Both the position numbers and the translations under genes were made by a program. A stretch of DNA of 64,000 nucleotides from Hymenobacter rubidus (GTDB lineage Bacteria > Bacteroidota > Bacteroidia > Cytophagales > Hymenobacteraceae). The notes under the pieces are model-generated. The model ran no database searches and had not been told where the DNA came from. It worked only from the letters and a program-made list of their open reading frames with translations. The stretch is taken from contig NZ_JAERQF010000023.1 in the NCBI RefSeq assembly GCF_016734815.1, positions 1 to 64,000 on the forward strand, read 5' to 3'. Of the stretch, positions 8,788 to 16,466 are shown in pieces. Each line of letters starts with the position of its first letter. Position 1 is the first letter of the stretch.

Positions 8788-9450
8788 TTATAGCTTATCA
8801 AAAGGGAAATCCTGAATCCGATATGATTGCCAGCCCTTAAAGTCGAAATGCCACCATTCGGCTGGCAGCACTGTGAAGCCGTGGGCTTCCATGAGGCGGC
8901 GGAGCAGGTCGCGGTGCTCGCGTTGTTCGGCCGTGCCGCCCGCGTAGGTGGGGTAAGAGCGGAAACTCATTTCGTCGTAGTCGCCCGGCATGGGCACCTC
9001 CCGGTTCGCGGCAATATCCCACAGGCTCACGTCGACGGCGCAGCCCCGGTTGTGGCGCGAGCCGAGCTGCGGGTCGGCCACGAACTCGTGCTTTTCCGGT
9101 GGGGTGCTGTCCCACATCTGCTTGGTGATGCGCCAGGGCCGGTAGCCGTCGAACACCAGCAGCCAGTAGCCCAGCGGCTTCAGCTCCGCATTCACCTGCA
9201 CCAGCGCCTCGGCGGCCGGGCGTTGCAAAAAGGCCCGCGCCTGCGAGTAGAGTGGCCGGCCCATGAAATTGTGCGGGGTAGCGTAGCGAATATCCAGTTG
9301 CAGCGTGGGGTCGAGCGTGGTCAGCTCCACCAACTCAGAGGGTTTGAAGCTGCCGGTTTCGTGCGGCGGTTGCGCCGCGCAGCTACTGACAAACAGCGTT
9401 GTGCAAAGCGCCCAGCATTGTATGAAACCCACTTGTTCGATGCGAAGCAT
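8788..9450 (-). CDS. D-alanyl-D-alanine dipeptidase (VanX/DdpX family), lipoprotein
   Basis: Zinc metallopeptidase that cleaves D-Ala-D-Ala, used in peptidoglycan turnover or glycopeptide resistance. The 220-residue product has the VanX signatures SRHNRGCAVDVS (Zn ligands His and Asp) and EWWHFDF (catalytic Glu and Zn-binding His). The N-terminus is hydrophobic and ends in a lipobox (VSSC, Cys about residue 24), so it is probably anchored in a membrane facing the periplasm. No vanHA or dpp genes are nearby, so a housekeeping wall-recycling role is more likely than resistance. Confidence 0.92.
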   Translation of the reverse strand: MLRIEQVGFIQCWALCTTLFVSSCAAQPPHETGSFKPSELVELTTLDPTLQLDIRYATPHNFMGRPLYSQARAFLQRPAAEALVQVNAELKPLGYWLLVFDGYRPWRITKQMWDSTPPEKHEFVADPQLGSRHNRGCAVDVSLWDIAANREVPMPGDYDEMSFRSYPTYAGGTAEQREHRDLLRRLMEAHGFTVLPAEWWHFDFKGWQSYRIQDFPFDKL

Positions 9451-9472
9451 AGATTTCTTGTGCTATGAACTG

Positions 9473-9510
9473 CAAAATGCCCCAGCAATGTACATTGCTG
9501 GGGCATTTTG
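9473..9510. terminator. perfect 38-bp palindrome, probable bidirectional terminator
   Basis: CAAAATGCCCCAGCAATGT is followed immediately by its exact reverse complement, with no loop bases. On the - strand it follows the small genes ending at 9548, and the stem ends in TTTTG, so it can act as a terminator. It also lies 23 bp upstream of the VanX-like start codon, so an operator role is possible. Confidence 0.6.
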
Positions 9511-9547
9511 TTTGACATTCCGTTAGCTAATGACTCAGTTCGTGAGC

Positions 9548-9856
9548 CTAAGCGGACATTCTCGATTCTTTCGTTTCGGTGATTTCCGAACCTGCCGAGG
9601 TTTTGGGCGCGCGAATGCGGATAGTTTCCATTGGAGGTGCACCGGCATAAACAGGAGATACGTCGGCTGTGACAAAGGCACGTTTTTTTATAACGCCTGC
9701 TTTGGCCGTTGCAGCAGCACGGGTGCGCTCAGCAGCGGCATCCAGTTTCGCAACTAGTTCGTCGCGGTTTCGCTCGTAGCTCTTGCGCGAACGACCGAAA
9801 ACAACAACCAGCGCTGGGTCGTGAATGGAAACTACAGTTTTCGGATTACGTGGCAT
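9548..9856 (-). CDS. small hypothetical protein, possible antitoxin partner
   Basis: A 102-residue protein starting MPRNPKTVVSIHD (ATG 9856). It is charged and Ala/Arg-rich with a central predicted helix (KSYERNRDELVAKLDAAAERTRAAA) and a polar tail. I do not recognise the family. The start overlaps the last 11 bases of the gene upstream (9846-10223), the arrangement usual for coupled toxin-antitoxin genes. Base composition here is clearly lower in GC than in the neighbours, which suggests transfer. No RHH or AbrB motif is obvious, so an antitoxin role is inference from position only. Confidence 0.5.
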   Translation of the reverse strand: MPRNPKTVVSIHDPALVVVFGRSRKSYERNRDELVAKLDAAAERTRAAATAKAGVIKKRAFVTADVSPVYAGAPPMETIRIRAPKTSAGSEITETKESRMSA

Positions 9857-10223
9857 CAGAAGGAGAAACAAGGTCAGGGTTGCGACGACACCAAGTTAGC
9901 AAAACTACGTCACTCAGTACGTGGCATGATTCGATAACGCAACGCCGCCCGTAGAGTTCAGTAGTGTACGCGACAATTACATAGTACCGTTTTTTGAATG
10001 CGAAAAAGCCCAAAACCCGGGTATGGGTTTCCGGCGTTTGGTACTCCCTGTCGCGAATGAAATAGGCAGTGTACGCACGCTGCTCAATCTCCAACAAGGA
10101 AATCATGTGCGAATGATGCGATTCCCGGTTGATAATGTGCTGCGCATTGGCCGCAATCCAAAACAACTCGTAACCTGGACCTGTGCGCTCAAGTCGGATT
10201 TTACGATTGTGACTGCGGTACAT
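9846..10223 (-). CDS. small protein, possible BrnT/DUF4258-like toxin
   Basis: A 125-residue basic protein. The pattern (FWIAANAQHIINRESHHSH, then a Glu-rich helix, then RVLGFFAFKKRYYVIVAYT, then RRCVIESCHVLSD) recalls small RelE-fold toxins of the BrnT/DUF4258 type, where an N-terminal helix with HI..H is followed by a beta-sheet with a hydrophobic VVY strand. The match is by eye and weak. The stop codon overlaps the start of the small downstream gene. GC content is lower than that of the flanking van- and nuo-like genes. It could equally be an unrelated orphan protein. Confidence 0.45.
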   Translation of the reverse strand: MYRSHNRKIRLERTGPGYELFWIAANAQHIINRESHHSHMISLLEIEQRAYTAYFIRDREYQTPETHTRVLGFFAFKKRYYVIVAYTTELYGRRCVIESCHVLSDVVLLTWCRRNPDLVSPSDAT

Positions 10224-10251
10224 GAGCAGCTAAGGGAAGCAGAAAATTGCG

Positions 10252-11652
10252 CTACAAAATCCCACTCACAAAGCCCGGCGCAATGCCCAGCACAATAGTC
10301 AGCACCGCCAGTACCACCAGCGTCACCGCCTGGATGCCATCGACCGGCACGGACGTGGCATCGTCGGGTGCGGGCTGCATGTACATGGCAATGAGCGGGC
10401 GCAGGTAGTAATACAAACCTACCATGCTCATAATCACCGCAAACACTACGAGGCCGATGTAGCCCTGACCCACAGCGGCGGCCAGCAGGAAAAACTTGCC
10501 GAAGAAGCCGCCCGTGAGCGGAATGCCGGCCAGTGAGAGCATGGCCACCGTCATCACAAACGCCAGCAGCGGGTTGGTCTTACCCAGGCCGTTGAGGCCG
10601 GCGTAGGAGTCGTTTTGGCGGTGGTCGGTCACCAGTTTCAGCACACCGAAGGCTGCTACCGTGGCAATAGAATACGCCAGCGAGTAGAAGAAGATGGCGC
10701 TGGCGGCATCGCCGGTGAGGATGCCCTTGCTGGCTACGAGGCCGATGAGCAGGTAGCCGGCATGGCTCACGCTGGAGTAGGCCAGCATGCGCTTGGTGTT
10801 GGATTGAGCGGCCGCACCAACGTTGCCAAGCAGCAGCGTGAGGGCGCACATAGCCTGAATGGTCGGCATCCAGAAGCCCTGGGCGGCGGGCAGGGCCACG
10901 GCCAGCAGCTTGAGGAAGGCCGCGAAGCCAGCTGTTTTCACCACCGTGCTCATGAAGGCGGTGAAGAAGGTAGGCGTGCCCTCGTACACGTCGGGCGTCC
11001 AGAAGTGGAACGGCGCGGCCGATACCTTGAAGCCGATGCCAATAATCATCATCAGAATCCCGATGTAGAGCATCGGTTGCAGGCTGGCATTGGCGGGAGC
11101 GGCTACGGCGGTGGCAAGTTGCGAGAGGGCGAACGTGCCAGTAGCGCCGTAGAGCAGGGCAATACCGAAAAGCAGAATGCCTGTGGCAAACGCACCCATC
11201 AGGAAGTATTTCAGGGCAGCTTCGTTGCTGCGCGAGTCGCGCTTGCTGCTGCCGGCCAGCACATACATGCTGATGCTCAGGATTTCAATGCCCACAAACA
11301 GCATCAGCAGGTGGTCGTAGCCAATCATCATGATGGCGCCTACCAGCGAGAAGAGCAGCAGCGCGTAGTATTCAGCCAGGTTGGGCTCGCCGCTGGTTAC
11401 ATAGCTGCGCGAGAAAGGCAGCAGCAGGATGGTAGTGAGCAGCACGATGCCGGTGAAGGCCACCGTGTAGTTGTCCACCACCAGCATGTTGTTGAAGTAG
11501 GGGGCGTGCACGACGTTCCAGTCGGCATAGTTGGCCCCGAACACGGCCAGCAGCAGCAGCATGGCGCCGGGCAGCAGCACCTTGTTCGAGCGCAGAAAGC
11601 CCAAGAACAGGTTGAGGATGCCGAAGACGGAGAGGAGAATGATGGAGGTCAT
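10252..11652 (-). CDS. nuoN: NADH-quinone oxidoreductase subunit N
   Basis: Membrane-arm, antiporter-like subunit of respiratory complex I that takes part in proton pumping. The 466-residue product is almost entirely hydrophobic (about 14 membrane segments) and contains the Proton_antipo_M features: VGIEILSISMYVLAGSSK in the early half, KVSAAPFHFWTPDVYEGTPT with the key Lys in the middle, and KRMLAYSSVSHAGYLLIG. It follows nuoM on the same strand, with a palindromic element in the 160-bp gap. The rest of the nuo operon is not adjacent. Confidence 0.95.
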   Translation of the reverse strand: MTSIILLSVFGILNLFLGFLRSNKVLLPGAMLLLLAVFGANYADWNVVHAPYFNNMLVVDNYTVAFTGIVLLTTILLLPFSRSYVTSGEPNLAEYYALLLFSLVGAIMMIGYDHLLMLFVGIEILSISMYVLAGSSKRDSRSNEAALKYFLMGAFATGILLFGIALLYGATGTFALSQLATAVAAPANASLQPMLYIGILMMIIGIGFKVSAAPFHFWTPDVYEGTPTFFTAFMSTVVKTAGFAAFLKLLAVALPAAQGFWMPTIQAMCALTLLLGNVGAAAQSNTKRMLAYSSVSHAGYLLIGLVASKGILTGDAASAIFFYSLAYSIATVAAFGVLKLVTDHRQNDSYAGLNGLGKTNPLLAFVMTVAMLSLAGIPLTGGFFGKFFLLAAAVGQGYIGLVVFAVIMSMVGLYYYLRPLIAMYMQPAPDDATSVPVDGIQAVTLVVLAVLTIVLGIAPGFVSGIL

Positions 11653-11688
11653 GGGCTTGCTTGGAGTCGGAACAACAGCGAGGAGCTG

Positions 11689-11788
11689 TCATCCTGAGCT
11701 TGCGAAGGACCTTATCAGGGCCGCTTCGTTGGGTTACTACTTCAAATCTGCGCGGGCGTGGTAAGGTCCTTCGCTGCGCTCAGGATGA
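11689..11788. repeat. family 1 palindromic element (GGACCTT subtype)
   Basis: Arms TCATCCTGAGCTTGCGAAGG and the complement ending CTCAGGATGA, with a diverged 45-bp centre. It sits between nuoM and nuoN, which are transcribed in the same direction. Confidence 0.9.
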
Positions 11789-11812
11789 CAAATCCGTCAT
11801 CCCGCAAAAAAA

Positions 11813-13279
11813 CTACCGGCCGACCAGTGCCAGAATATTGGTTACGGCCGGCTCTGAGATGTGCAGGAACGAACCGGGGAATAGGCCCAGCCAGAACACC
11901 AGCGCGATGAGCGGCACCAGAATCAGCAGCTCGCCGCCGGTGAGGTCGGTGATGGTTTCTGAAAACGACGAGTCAGGACCGAGCATCACGCGCTGGAACA
12001 TGCGCAACAGGTACACCGCCGAGAAAATGATGGTGAGGCCGGCCACCGCGCCCACCCAGGCATTGTACTGATATACGCCGGCTAGCAGCAGGAATTCGCC
12101 CACAAAACCGCCTGTGAGGGGCAACGCTACGGTGCTGAGCAGCATCACCAAAAAGCACACCGAGAGGATGGGCGTGCGACGGGTAAGGCCGCCCAAATCC
12201 GGAATAAAACGGGTACCGGTCCGGCGCTCAATGGCATCGGCGATGAAGAACATGCCCACTACGTTCACACCGTGGGCCAGCATCTGGATAACGGCGCCTT
12301 GCAGGCCAATTTGGGTGAGCGAGAAGACGCCGGCCGCCATCAGGCCTACGTGCGAGAGGGAAGAGTAGGCGATGAGGCGCTTCACGTCGCGCTGCCGAAT
12401 GGCGATGATGGCGCCGTAGATGATGCCGATGACGGAGAGGACGATAACCGGCTTCTGCCACTGGCTCACGCCGAGTGGCACCACCGGCAGCAGCCAGCGC
12501 ATGGTACCGTAGATGCCCATTTTCAGCATAATGCCCGAGAGCAGCATGGTGGCCGGGGCAGGCGCTTCGGTGTAGGTATCGGGCTGCCAGGTGTGGAAGG
12601 GAAAGATGGGCATCTTCACGGCGAAGGCAGCGAAGATGAGCCAGAACAGCCACGACTGCTCCGAGGCACTCAGTTTCAGATTATAGAAAGCGGTGAGTTC
12701 CGACGAATGCTGGGCCAGCGAGCCGGCGGCGGGGCCGGTTTGTAGATAGAGGTACACGAAGCCGGCCAGCATCAGCAGCGAGCCGACGACGGTGTAGAGG
12801 AAAAATTTGAGGGTGACGGCCACGCGGCGCTCGCCGCCCCAGGCGCCGGCCAGGAAATAAATCGGAATCAGGGCCACTTCCCAGAAGAAGTAGAACAGAA
12901 AGGCATCGAGCGAAGTGAAGACGCCGATGAGGCCCGTCTGCATAAACAGCACCAGGGCGTAGAACGTCGACGGGTTGTCGAAATCGCGCTTGAACGCACT
13001 CAGTAGGATGAGCGGCACCAGAAAAGTGGTGAGCAGCACCAGCAACAGGCTCAGGCCATCGAGCCCGAGGTGAAAGTTGATGCCCGCCGACGGAATCCAG
13101 TTATAATCGAGGTTGTAGGCGGCCGAGCCGTGGGCTTTGAAGTCGAAAGCGACAAAGGCCGCTAAAGCGAATTCAACGAGCGAGGCCCCGAAAGCGAGGG
13201 CGCGGGCGGCGGCTCCCTTAACGAATAGCAGCAGCAGCGCGGCGGCCAAAGGGAGAAAAAGCAGTACAGCAGTCAGCAT
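11813..13279 (-). CDS. nuoM: NADH-quinone oxidoreductase subunit M
   Basis: Antiporter-like proton-pumping subunit of complex I. The 488-residue product has about 14 membrane segments, the TM5 Glu in FFWEVALIPIYFLAGAWGG, the conserved Lys in FAVKMPIFPFHTWQPDTY, and KRLIAYSSLSHVGLM. The frame is open to 13540, but the added residues are not membrane-like; ATG 13279 (MLTAVLLFLPL) is the normal start. A TAnnTTTG box 55 bp upstream suggests that nuoMN has its own promoter. nuoL, normally just upstream, is at 38972-40924 on the other strand. Confidence 0.95.
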   Translation of the reverse strand: MLTAVLLFLPLAAALLLLFVKGAAARALAFGASLVEFALAAFVAFDFKAHGSAAYNLDYNWIPSAGINFHLGLDGLSLLLVLLTTFLVPLILLSAFKRDFDNPSTFYALVLFMQTGLIGVFTSLDAFLFYFFWEVALIPIYFLAGAWGGERRVAVTLKFFLYTVVGSLLMLAGFVYLYLQTGPAAGSLAQHSSELTAFYNLKLSASEQSWLFWLIFAAFAVKMPIFPFHTWQPDTYTEAPAPATMLLSGIMLKMGIYGTMRWLLPVVPLGVSQWQKPVIVLSVIGIIYGAIIAIRQRDVKRLIAYSSLSHVGLMAAGVFSLTQIGLQGAVIQMLAHGVNVVGMFFIADAIERRTGTRFIPDLGGLTRRTPILSVCFLVMLLSTVALPLTGGFVGEFLLLAGVYQYNAWVGAVAGLTIIFSAVYLLRMFQRVMLGPDSSFSETITDLTGGELLILVPLIALVFWLGLFPGSFLHISEPAVTNILALVGR

Positions 13280-13333
13280 CAGCAGGCGGATTGGGCGCGT
13301 TGCGGCGTGGGGAACCCACCCGCAAATTGTGCG

Positions 13334-13341
13334 CAAACTTA
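13334..13341 (-). promoter_or_regulatory. TAnnTTTG promoter box for nuoM-nuoN
   Basis: Read on the - strand, TAAGTTTG fits the Bacteroidota -7 consensus exactly and lies 55 bp upstream of the nuoM start. No clean -33 TTG is seen at the expected spacing. Confidence 0.45.
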
Positions 13342-13383
13342 CGCACTGACTAGGAAGGCACCACCGTTTTCGTGCAACTTCTG

Positions 13384-14712
13384 CTAATGGGCCACTTTGC
13401 GGCGCATCAGCACGCGTCCATTGGCGTCCAGCCACTGTGCTGTGTAAAGGCCCGGAGCCAGGGCGACCATCGAAACCGAAGTTTCGCTGCCGACCGTGGG
13501 CTGGCGCAGCACTTCGCGCCCCAACGCATCGAGCAGGCACACGCGGGCAGCCGTTTTATCGGGCTGGTGCAGGGTGAGGGTTTCGGTGGCCGGATTGGGG
13601 AAAGCCAGAAAACCGGCGGCTTCGGCAACGGCGGCCGTTGCGGTAGGGCGGCAGAACACGGCCATGATTTTCGTCCAGAGCTCGGTGTCAAAAGAAGACG
13701 CGGCGAGGCGGCTAGCCCCGGCAGTATTGCCCTGGCGCACCACTACAAGGCCCAGGCTGGGCACCACGTAAATTTTCTGGTCGTTTTTGCCAAGAGCGGC
13801 AAACAGGTCGGAGGGAGCCGAGGGAATGAGCGGGCCCGGCAGGGTGAGTTGCGAGCCGGGCAGCTTATAGCTGGGTTGGCCGTTCAGCCACCAGAGGTAG
13901 CCGTAGCTGCGGTTTAGGGTTTGGCTGGGCGTGGTCATGCGCCGGAAGTAGGCTGTGTCGGTCATGATTTGGGTGCCGTTCCAGGCGCCCCGCGCCAGAA
14001 TGAACAAGCCGAAGCGGGCCATGCTGCGGGCTTTGCTGTAGAATACGTCGCTGGCCCACAGGCCCGTCATGCCGATGCGGGCACCCAGGCGCTGGTTGGT
14101 GTAGGCGGTAATGTTTGAAACGCCGCTGGCCTGCACCAGCACGTCCTGCAGGGTGCGGTAGGCGCCGGTGTGGTAGGCCCAGCGCGTGGCGGGCGTGGTG
14201 AGGTAGAGCAGGCAGGAAGGCGTGGTGCTTTCGTTGTCGCAGGGTGCGGGCGGCGAGTCATCGAGCCCGGTGGTCATGGTGAGCTGGTGGCGCAGCAGAA
14301 TCTGGCGCTGCTGCGGGCGCGTGGCGCTGGTCCAGCGGCCAATGTAGCGCGAGGTGCTGTCGTTGAGGCTCAGGATGCCATCCTGCTGCGCCAAGCCCAC
14401 GAGCGTGGCCGTGAGCGACTTGCCCGCCGAGGCCCAGTACCAGGCTGAGTCGGCGGTGTAGGTGCCGTAGTAATGCTCGACCACCATGCGGCCGTCTTTC
14501 AGAATAAGCAGCGACTTGCTGCTTTTGCGGCCCGCAAAGGCAATGAGCGAATCCAGTTGCGGCTGGCACCAGCCCAGGCTGGCCGGTGTGGCAGTGGCCC
14601 AGGTAGTGCCCGTGAGGGGCGGGAAGTACAGCGAGGAAGTCTGGGCCTGGGCGGTGCTTGTTTCAAGCAGTAGTGCCACCACAAACCCCAACAATAGTAA
14701 AGCGTTTTTCAT
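13384..14712 (-). CDS. secreted class C beta-lactamase-like serine hydrolase with T9SS sorting domain
   Basis: A 442-residue exported protein. The signal peptide is MKNALLLLGFVVALLLETS, probably cut after AQA. The catalytic domain (about 40-340) has the SxxK box in WASAGKSLTA and the family's ...YHTGAYRTL region in place of a clear YxN. Residues about 370-442 form a type IX secretion sorting domain (FPNPATETLTL, then DALGREVL, then APGLYTAQW), so the protein should be exported through T9SS to the surface or medium. Substrate unknown (esterase or peptidase). The frame reaches GTG 14718, but ATG 14712 is preferred. Confidence 0.9.
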   Translation of the reverse strand: MKNALLLLGFVVALLLETSTAQAQTSSLYFPPLTGTTWATATPASLGWCQPQLDSLIAFAGRKSSKSLLILKDGRMVVEHYYGTYTADSAWYWASAGKSLTATLVGLAQQDGILSLNDSTSRYIGRWTSATRPQQRQILLRHQLTMTTGLDDSPPAPCDNESTTPSCLLYLTTPATRWAYHTGAYRTLQDVLVQASGVSNITAYTNQRLGARIGMTGLWASDVFYSKARSMARFGLFILARGAWNGTQIMTDTAYFRRMTTPSQTLNRSYGYLWWLNGQPSYKLPGSQLTLPGPLIPSAPSDLFAALGKNDQKIYVVPSLGLVVVRQGNTAGASRLAASSFDTELWTKIMAVFCRPTATAAVAEAAGFLAFPNPATETLTLHQPDKTAARVCLLDALGREVLRQPTVGSETSVSMVALAPGLYTAQWLDANGRVLMRRKVAH

Positions 14713-14825
14713 CAGCACAAAGGTCTTAAGTAAGAGAGGTGTTTAGGCTAGACCTGTGGCGGTGCACTGCGGTTTAATGCAACGGGCAAATTGTGCGTTT
14801 ACTTTTATTTCTTTTCCTGAGTAGC

Positions 14826-15218
14826 ATGAATATTCCTGTTTTGCGGGTGGCGCGCCCGTCCGACAACCTGCCGGCCCTGCTCCGTTTCTATTGCGACGGC
14901 CTGGGAATGCATCAACTGGCGTCTTTCACTGCGCACAACGGTTTCGATGGCGTGATGCTGGGCCACCCACAGGCACCCTACCACCTGGAGTTCACGCACC
15001 AGCCCGGCCATGCCGTGGGCCGCGCACCCACTGCCGACAACCTGTTGGTTTTCTATCTGCCCGATGCCGCCGAATGGCAACGTGCCGTGCGGCGCATGGA
15101 GGCTGCCGGCTTTGCGCCCGTGCCGGCCTACAACCCGTACTGGGACCAGCTGGGCCGCACCTTCGAAGACCCCGACGGCTACCGCGTGGTGCTGCAACAG
15201 GCCGCCTGGACGCTGTAG
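14826..15218 (+). CDS. VOC family (glyoxalase-fold) protein
   Basis: A 130-residue protein of the vicinal oxygen chelate fold: IPVLRVARPSDNLPALLRFY at the N-terminus, the GLGMHQLA turn, YHLEFTHQPGH as a metal-binding strand, and the C-terminal ending FEDPDGYRVVLQ, which is highly typical. Small single-domain VOC proteins act as lyases, dioxygenases or binding proteins; the substrate is not readable. ATG 14826 (MNIPVLRVAR) was chosen over an upstream in-frame start because the extra residues are not part of the fold. Confidence 0.88.
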   Translation: MNIPVLRVARPSDNLPALLRFYCDGLGMHQLASFTAHNGFDGVMLGHPQAPYHLEFTHQPGHAVGRAPTADNLLVFYLPDAAEWQRAVRRMEAAGFAPVPAYNPYWDQLGRTFEDPDGYRVVLQQAAWTL

Positions 15219-15230
15219 AAACGTTAGGAT

Positions 15231-15373
15231 GCTGTTTGAGTTAGTCGAAAACATTCCAGCCCGTCCTGCTGAGCGCAGTCGAAGCATCTCTACCGCAACA
15301 GTAAATGAATGAGTCCCCCGGTATAGATGCTTCGACAAGCTCAGCATGACCGTTTTTGGTTAACTCAAACAGC
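15231..15373. repeat. outer inverted repeat enclosing a family 1 element
   Basis: GCTGTTTGAGTTA (15231-15243) and its perfect complement TAACTCAAACAGC (15361-15373) flank the element at 15264-15349. The whole 143-bp block can fold into one long interrupted hairpin between the VOC and synthetase-like genes. Confidence 0.8.
15264..15349. repeat. family 1 palindromic element
   Basis: Arms TCCTGCTGAGCGCAGTCGAA and the complement ending AAGCTCAGCATGA, with GAAGCATCTC in each arm. Lies between two genes transcribed in the same direction. Confidence 0.9.
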
Positions 15374-15381
15374 TTCGTAAG

Positions 15382-16275
15382 ATGCCAGCCTTACAAATGC
15401 CTGCTCCGCCGCCTGTTGTTTCGCGCCTGGCGCCCACGCCCAGCGGCCACCTGCACCTCGGCAACGCCGTGAACTTCGTGCTCACCTGGCTGCTCACGCG
15501 GCGAGCCGGCGGCGTGCTGCACCTGCGCATCGACGACCTGGACCGCGCCCGCCTGCGTCCGGCCTACCTCGACAATATTTTTCGCGTCATCGACTGGCTG
15601 GGTATCGATTACGACCACGGCCCCACCAGCCCCAACGACTTCCTGCGCCATTATTCGCAGCTGTTGCACCTATCTGACTACAACCGTGTGCTGCGCCGAC
15701 TGGCTTTGCAGCCCGGCTTGGTGCAGGCCAGCACCCGCTCGCGCACCAATGGCACGGAGGCCGCCGTGCCGCTCGAAACGCCGGGAGCGGCGTGGCGGGC
15801 GCACGTCCCCGCCGGCACCGAAATCAATTTTCCCGATGCCTGGCAGGGCGAAACCGCCGTGCCGCTCGGCCGGCTGATGCCAGACTTTGTCGTCCGTAAA
15901 AAAGATGGGGTCGCGGCCTACCAAGTGGCTTCGATAGTTGATGACTTGCGGCTTGGTAGCACCCTGATTGTGCGCGGGCTGGACTTGCAGCCCAGCACGG
16001 CCGCGCAGCTGTGGCTGGCTGGCCAACTGTCGGAAACGGCGGCTTTCAACGCCGAGCGGATTCGGTTTTGCCATCATCCGCTGCTGACCGATGCCGCAGG
16101 CCAAAAACTCTCCAAGTCGCAGCAACTGCCGCTGGATGCTGGCGTGCTGGCGCAGCAGCAAGAGCAAGGCAAGCAAGCCGTTTTTCAGTCCGTGGCCGGG
16201 TTGCTGAAGCTGCCAAGCGACGCCGGCGAAACCTTGGCCTCGCTCCATCAAGCCTTCCACTCGGCAGACGTTTAG
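15382..16275 (+). CDS. glutamyl-Q tRNA(Asp) synthetase-like protein lacking the zinc site
   Basis: A 297-residue class I aminoacyl-tRNA synthetase catalytic domain without an anticodon-binding domain, as in GluQ-RS (YadB), which glutamylates queuosine in tRNA(Asp). Seen: the HIGH-like APTPSGHLHLGN (about 17-28), LRIDDLDRARLR, VVRKKDGVAAYQVASIVDD, and the KMSKS-like KLSKS (about 241-245). GluQ-RS normally binds zinc through Cys residues around residue 100-125; that region here (VQASTRSRTNG) has no Cys, so the zinc finger is lost. Function may be retained or changed. Confidence 0.8.
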   Translation: MPALQMPAPPPVVSRLAPTPSGHLHLGNAVNFVLTWLLTRRAGGVLHLRIDDLDRARLRPAYLDNIFRVIDWLGIDYDHGPTSPNDFLRHYSQLLHLSDYNRVLRRLALQPGLVQASTRSRTNGTEAAVPLETPGAAWRAHVPAGTEINFPDAWQGETAVPLGRLMPDFVVRKKDGVAAYQVASIVDDLRLGSTLIVRGLDLQPSTAAQLWLAGQLSETAAFNAERIRFCHHPLLTDAAGQKLSKSQQLPLDAGVLAQQQEQGKQAVFQSVAGLLKLPSDAGETLASLHQAFHSADV

Positions 16276-16284
16276 ATTTCCAAA

Positions 16285-16426
16285 CTGTTTAGAAAGTCTA
16301 ATTTGCCTACACGTCTGTCATCCTGAGCGCAGCGAGGGACCTTATCCCGTCAAAATAGGCGTTGTTCTGACGTGATAAGGTCCTTCGCTGCGCTCAGGAT
16401 GACAACGATTTTGACTTTCTAAACAG
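16285..16426. repeat. outer inverted repeat enclosing a family 1 element
   Basis: CTGTTTAGAAAGTC (16285-16298) and its perfect complement (16413-16426) flank the element at 16318-16402. The outer arm starts with the same CTGTTT as the block at 15231, but its other bases differ. Confidence 0.8.
16318..16402. repeat. family 1 palindromic element (GGACCTT subtype)
   Basis: Arms TCATCCTGAGCGCAGCGAGG and the complement ending CTCAGGATGA, between the convergent synthetase-like gene and endonuclease V. Confidence 0.9.
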
Positions 16427-16466
16427 CTTCTTCTTTTTCAGCGATTGAAACCTGAAGCAAAATTCG

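Noticed and set aside
8788..9450. Glycopeptide resistance cluster
   Set aside because: The VanX-like enzyme stands alone; there is no VanH, VanA-type ligase or VanRS pair in the window.
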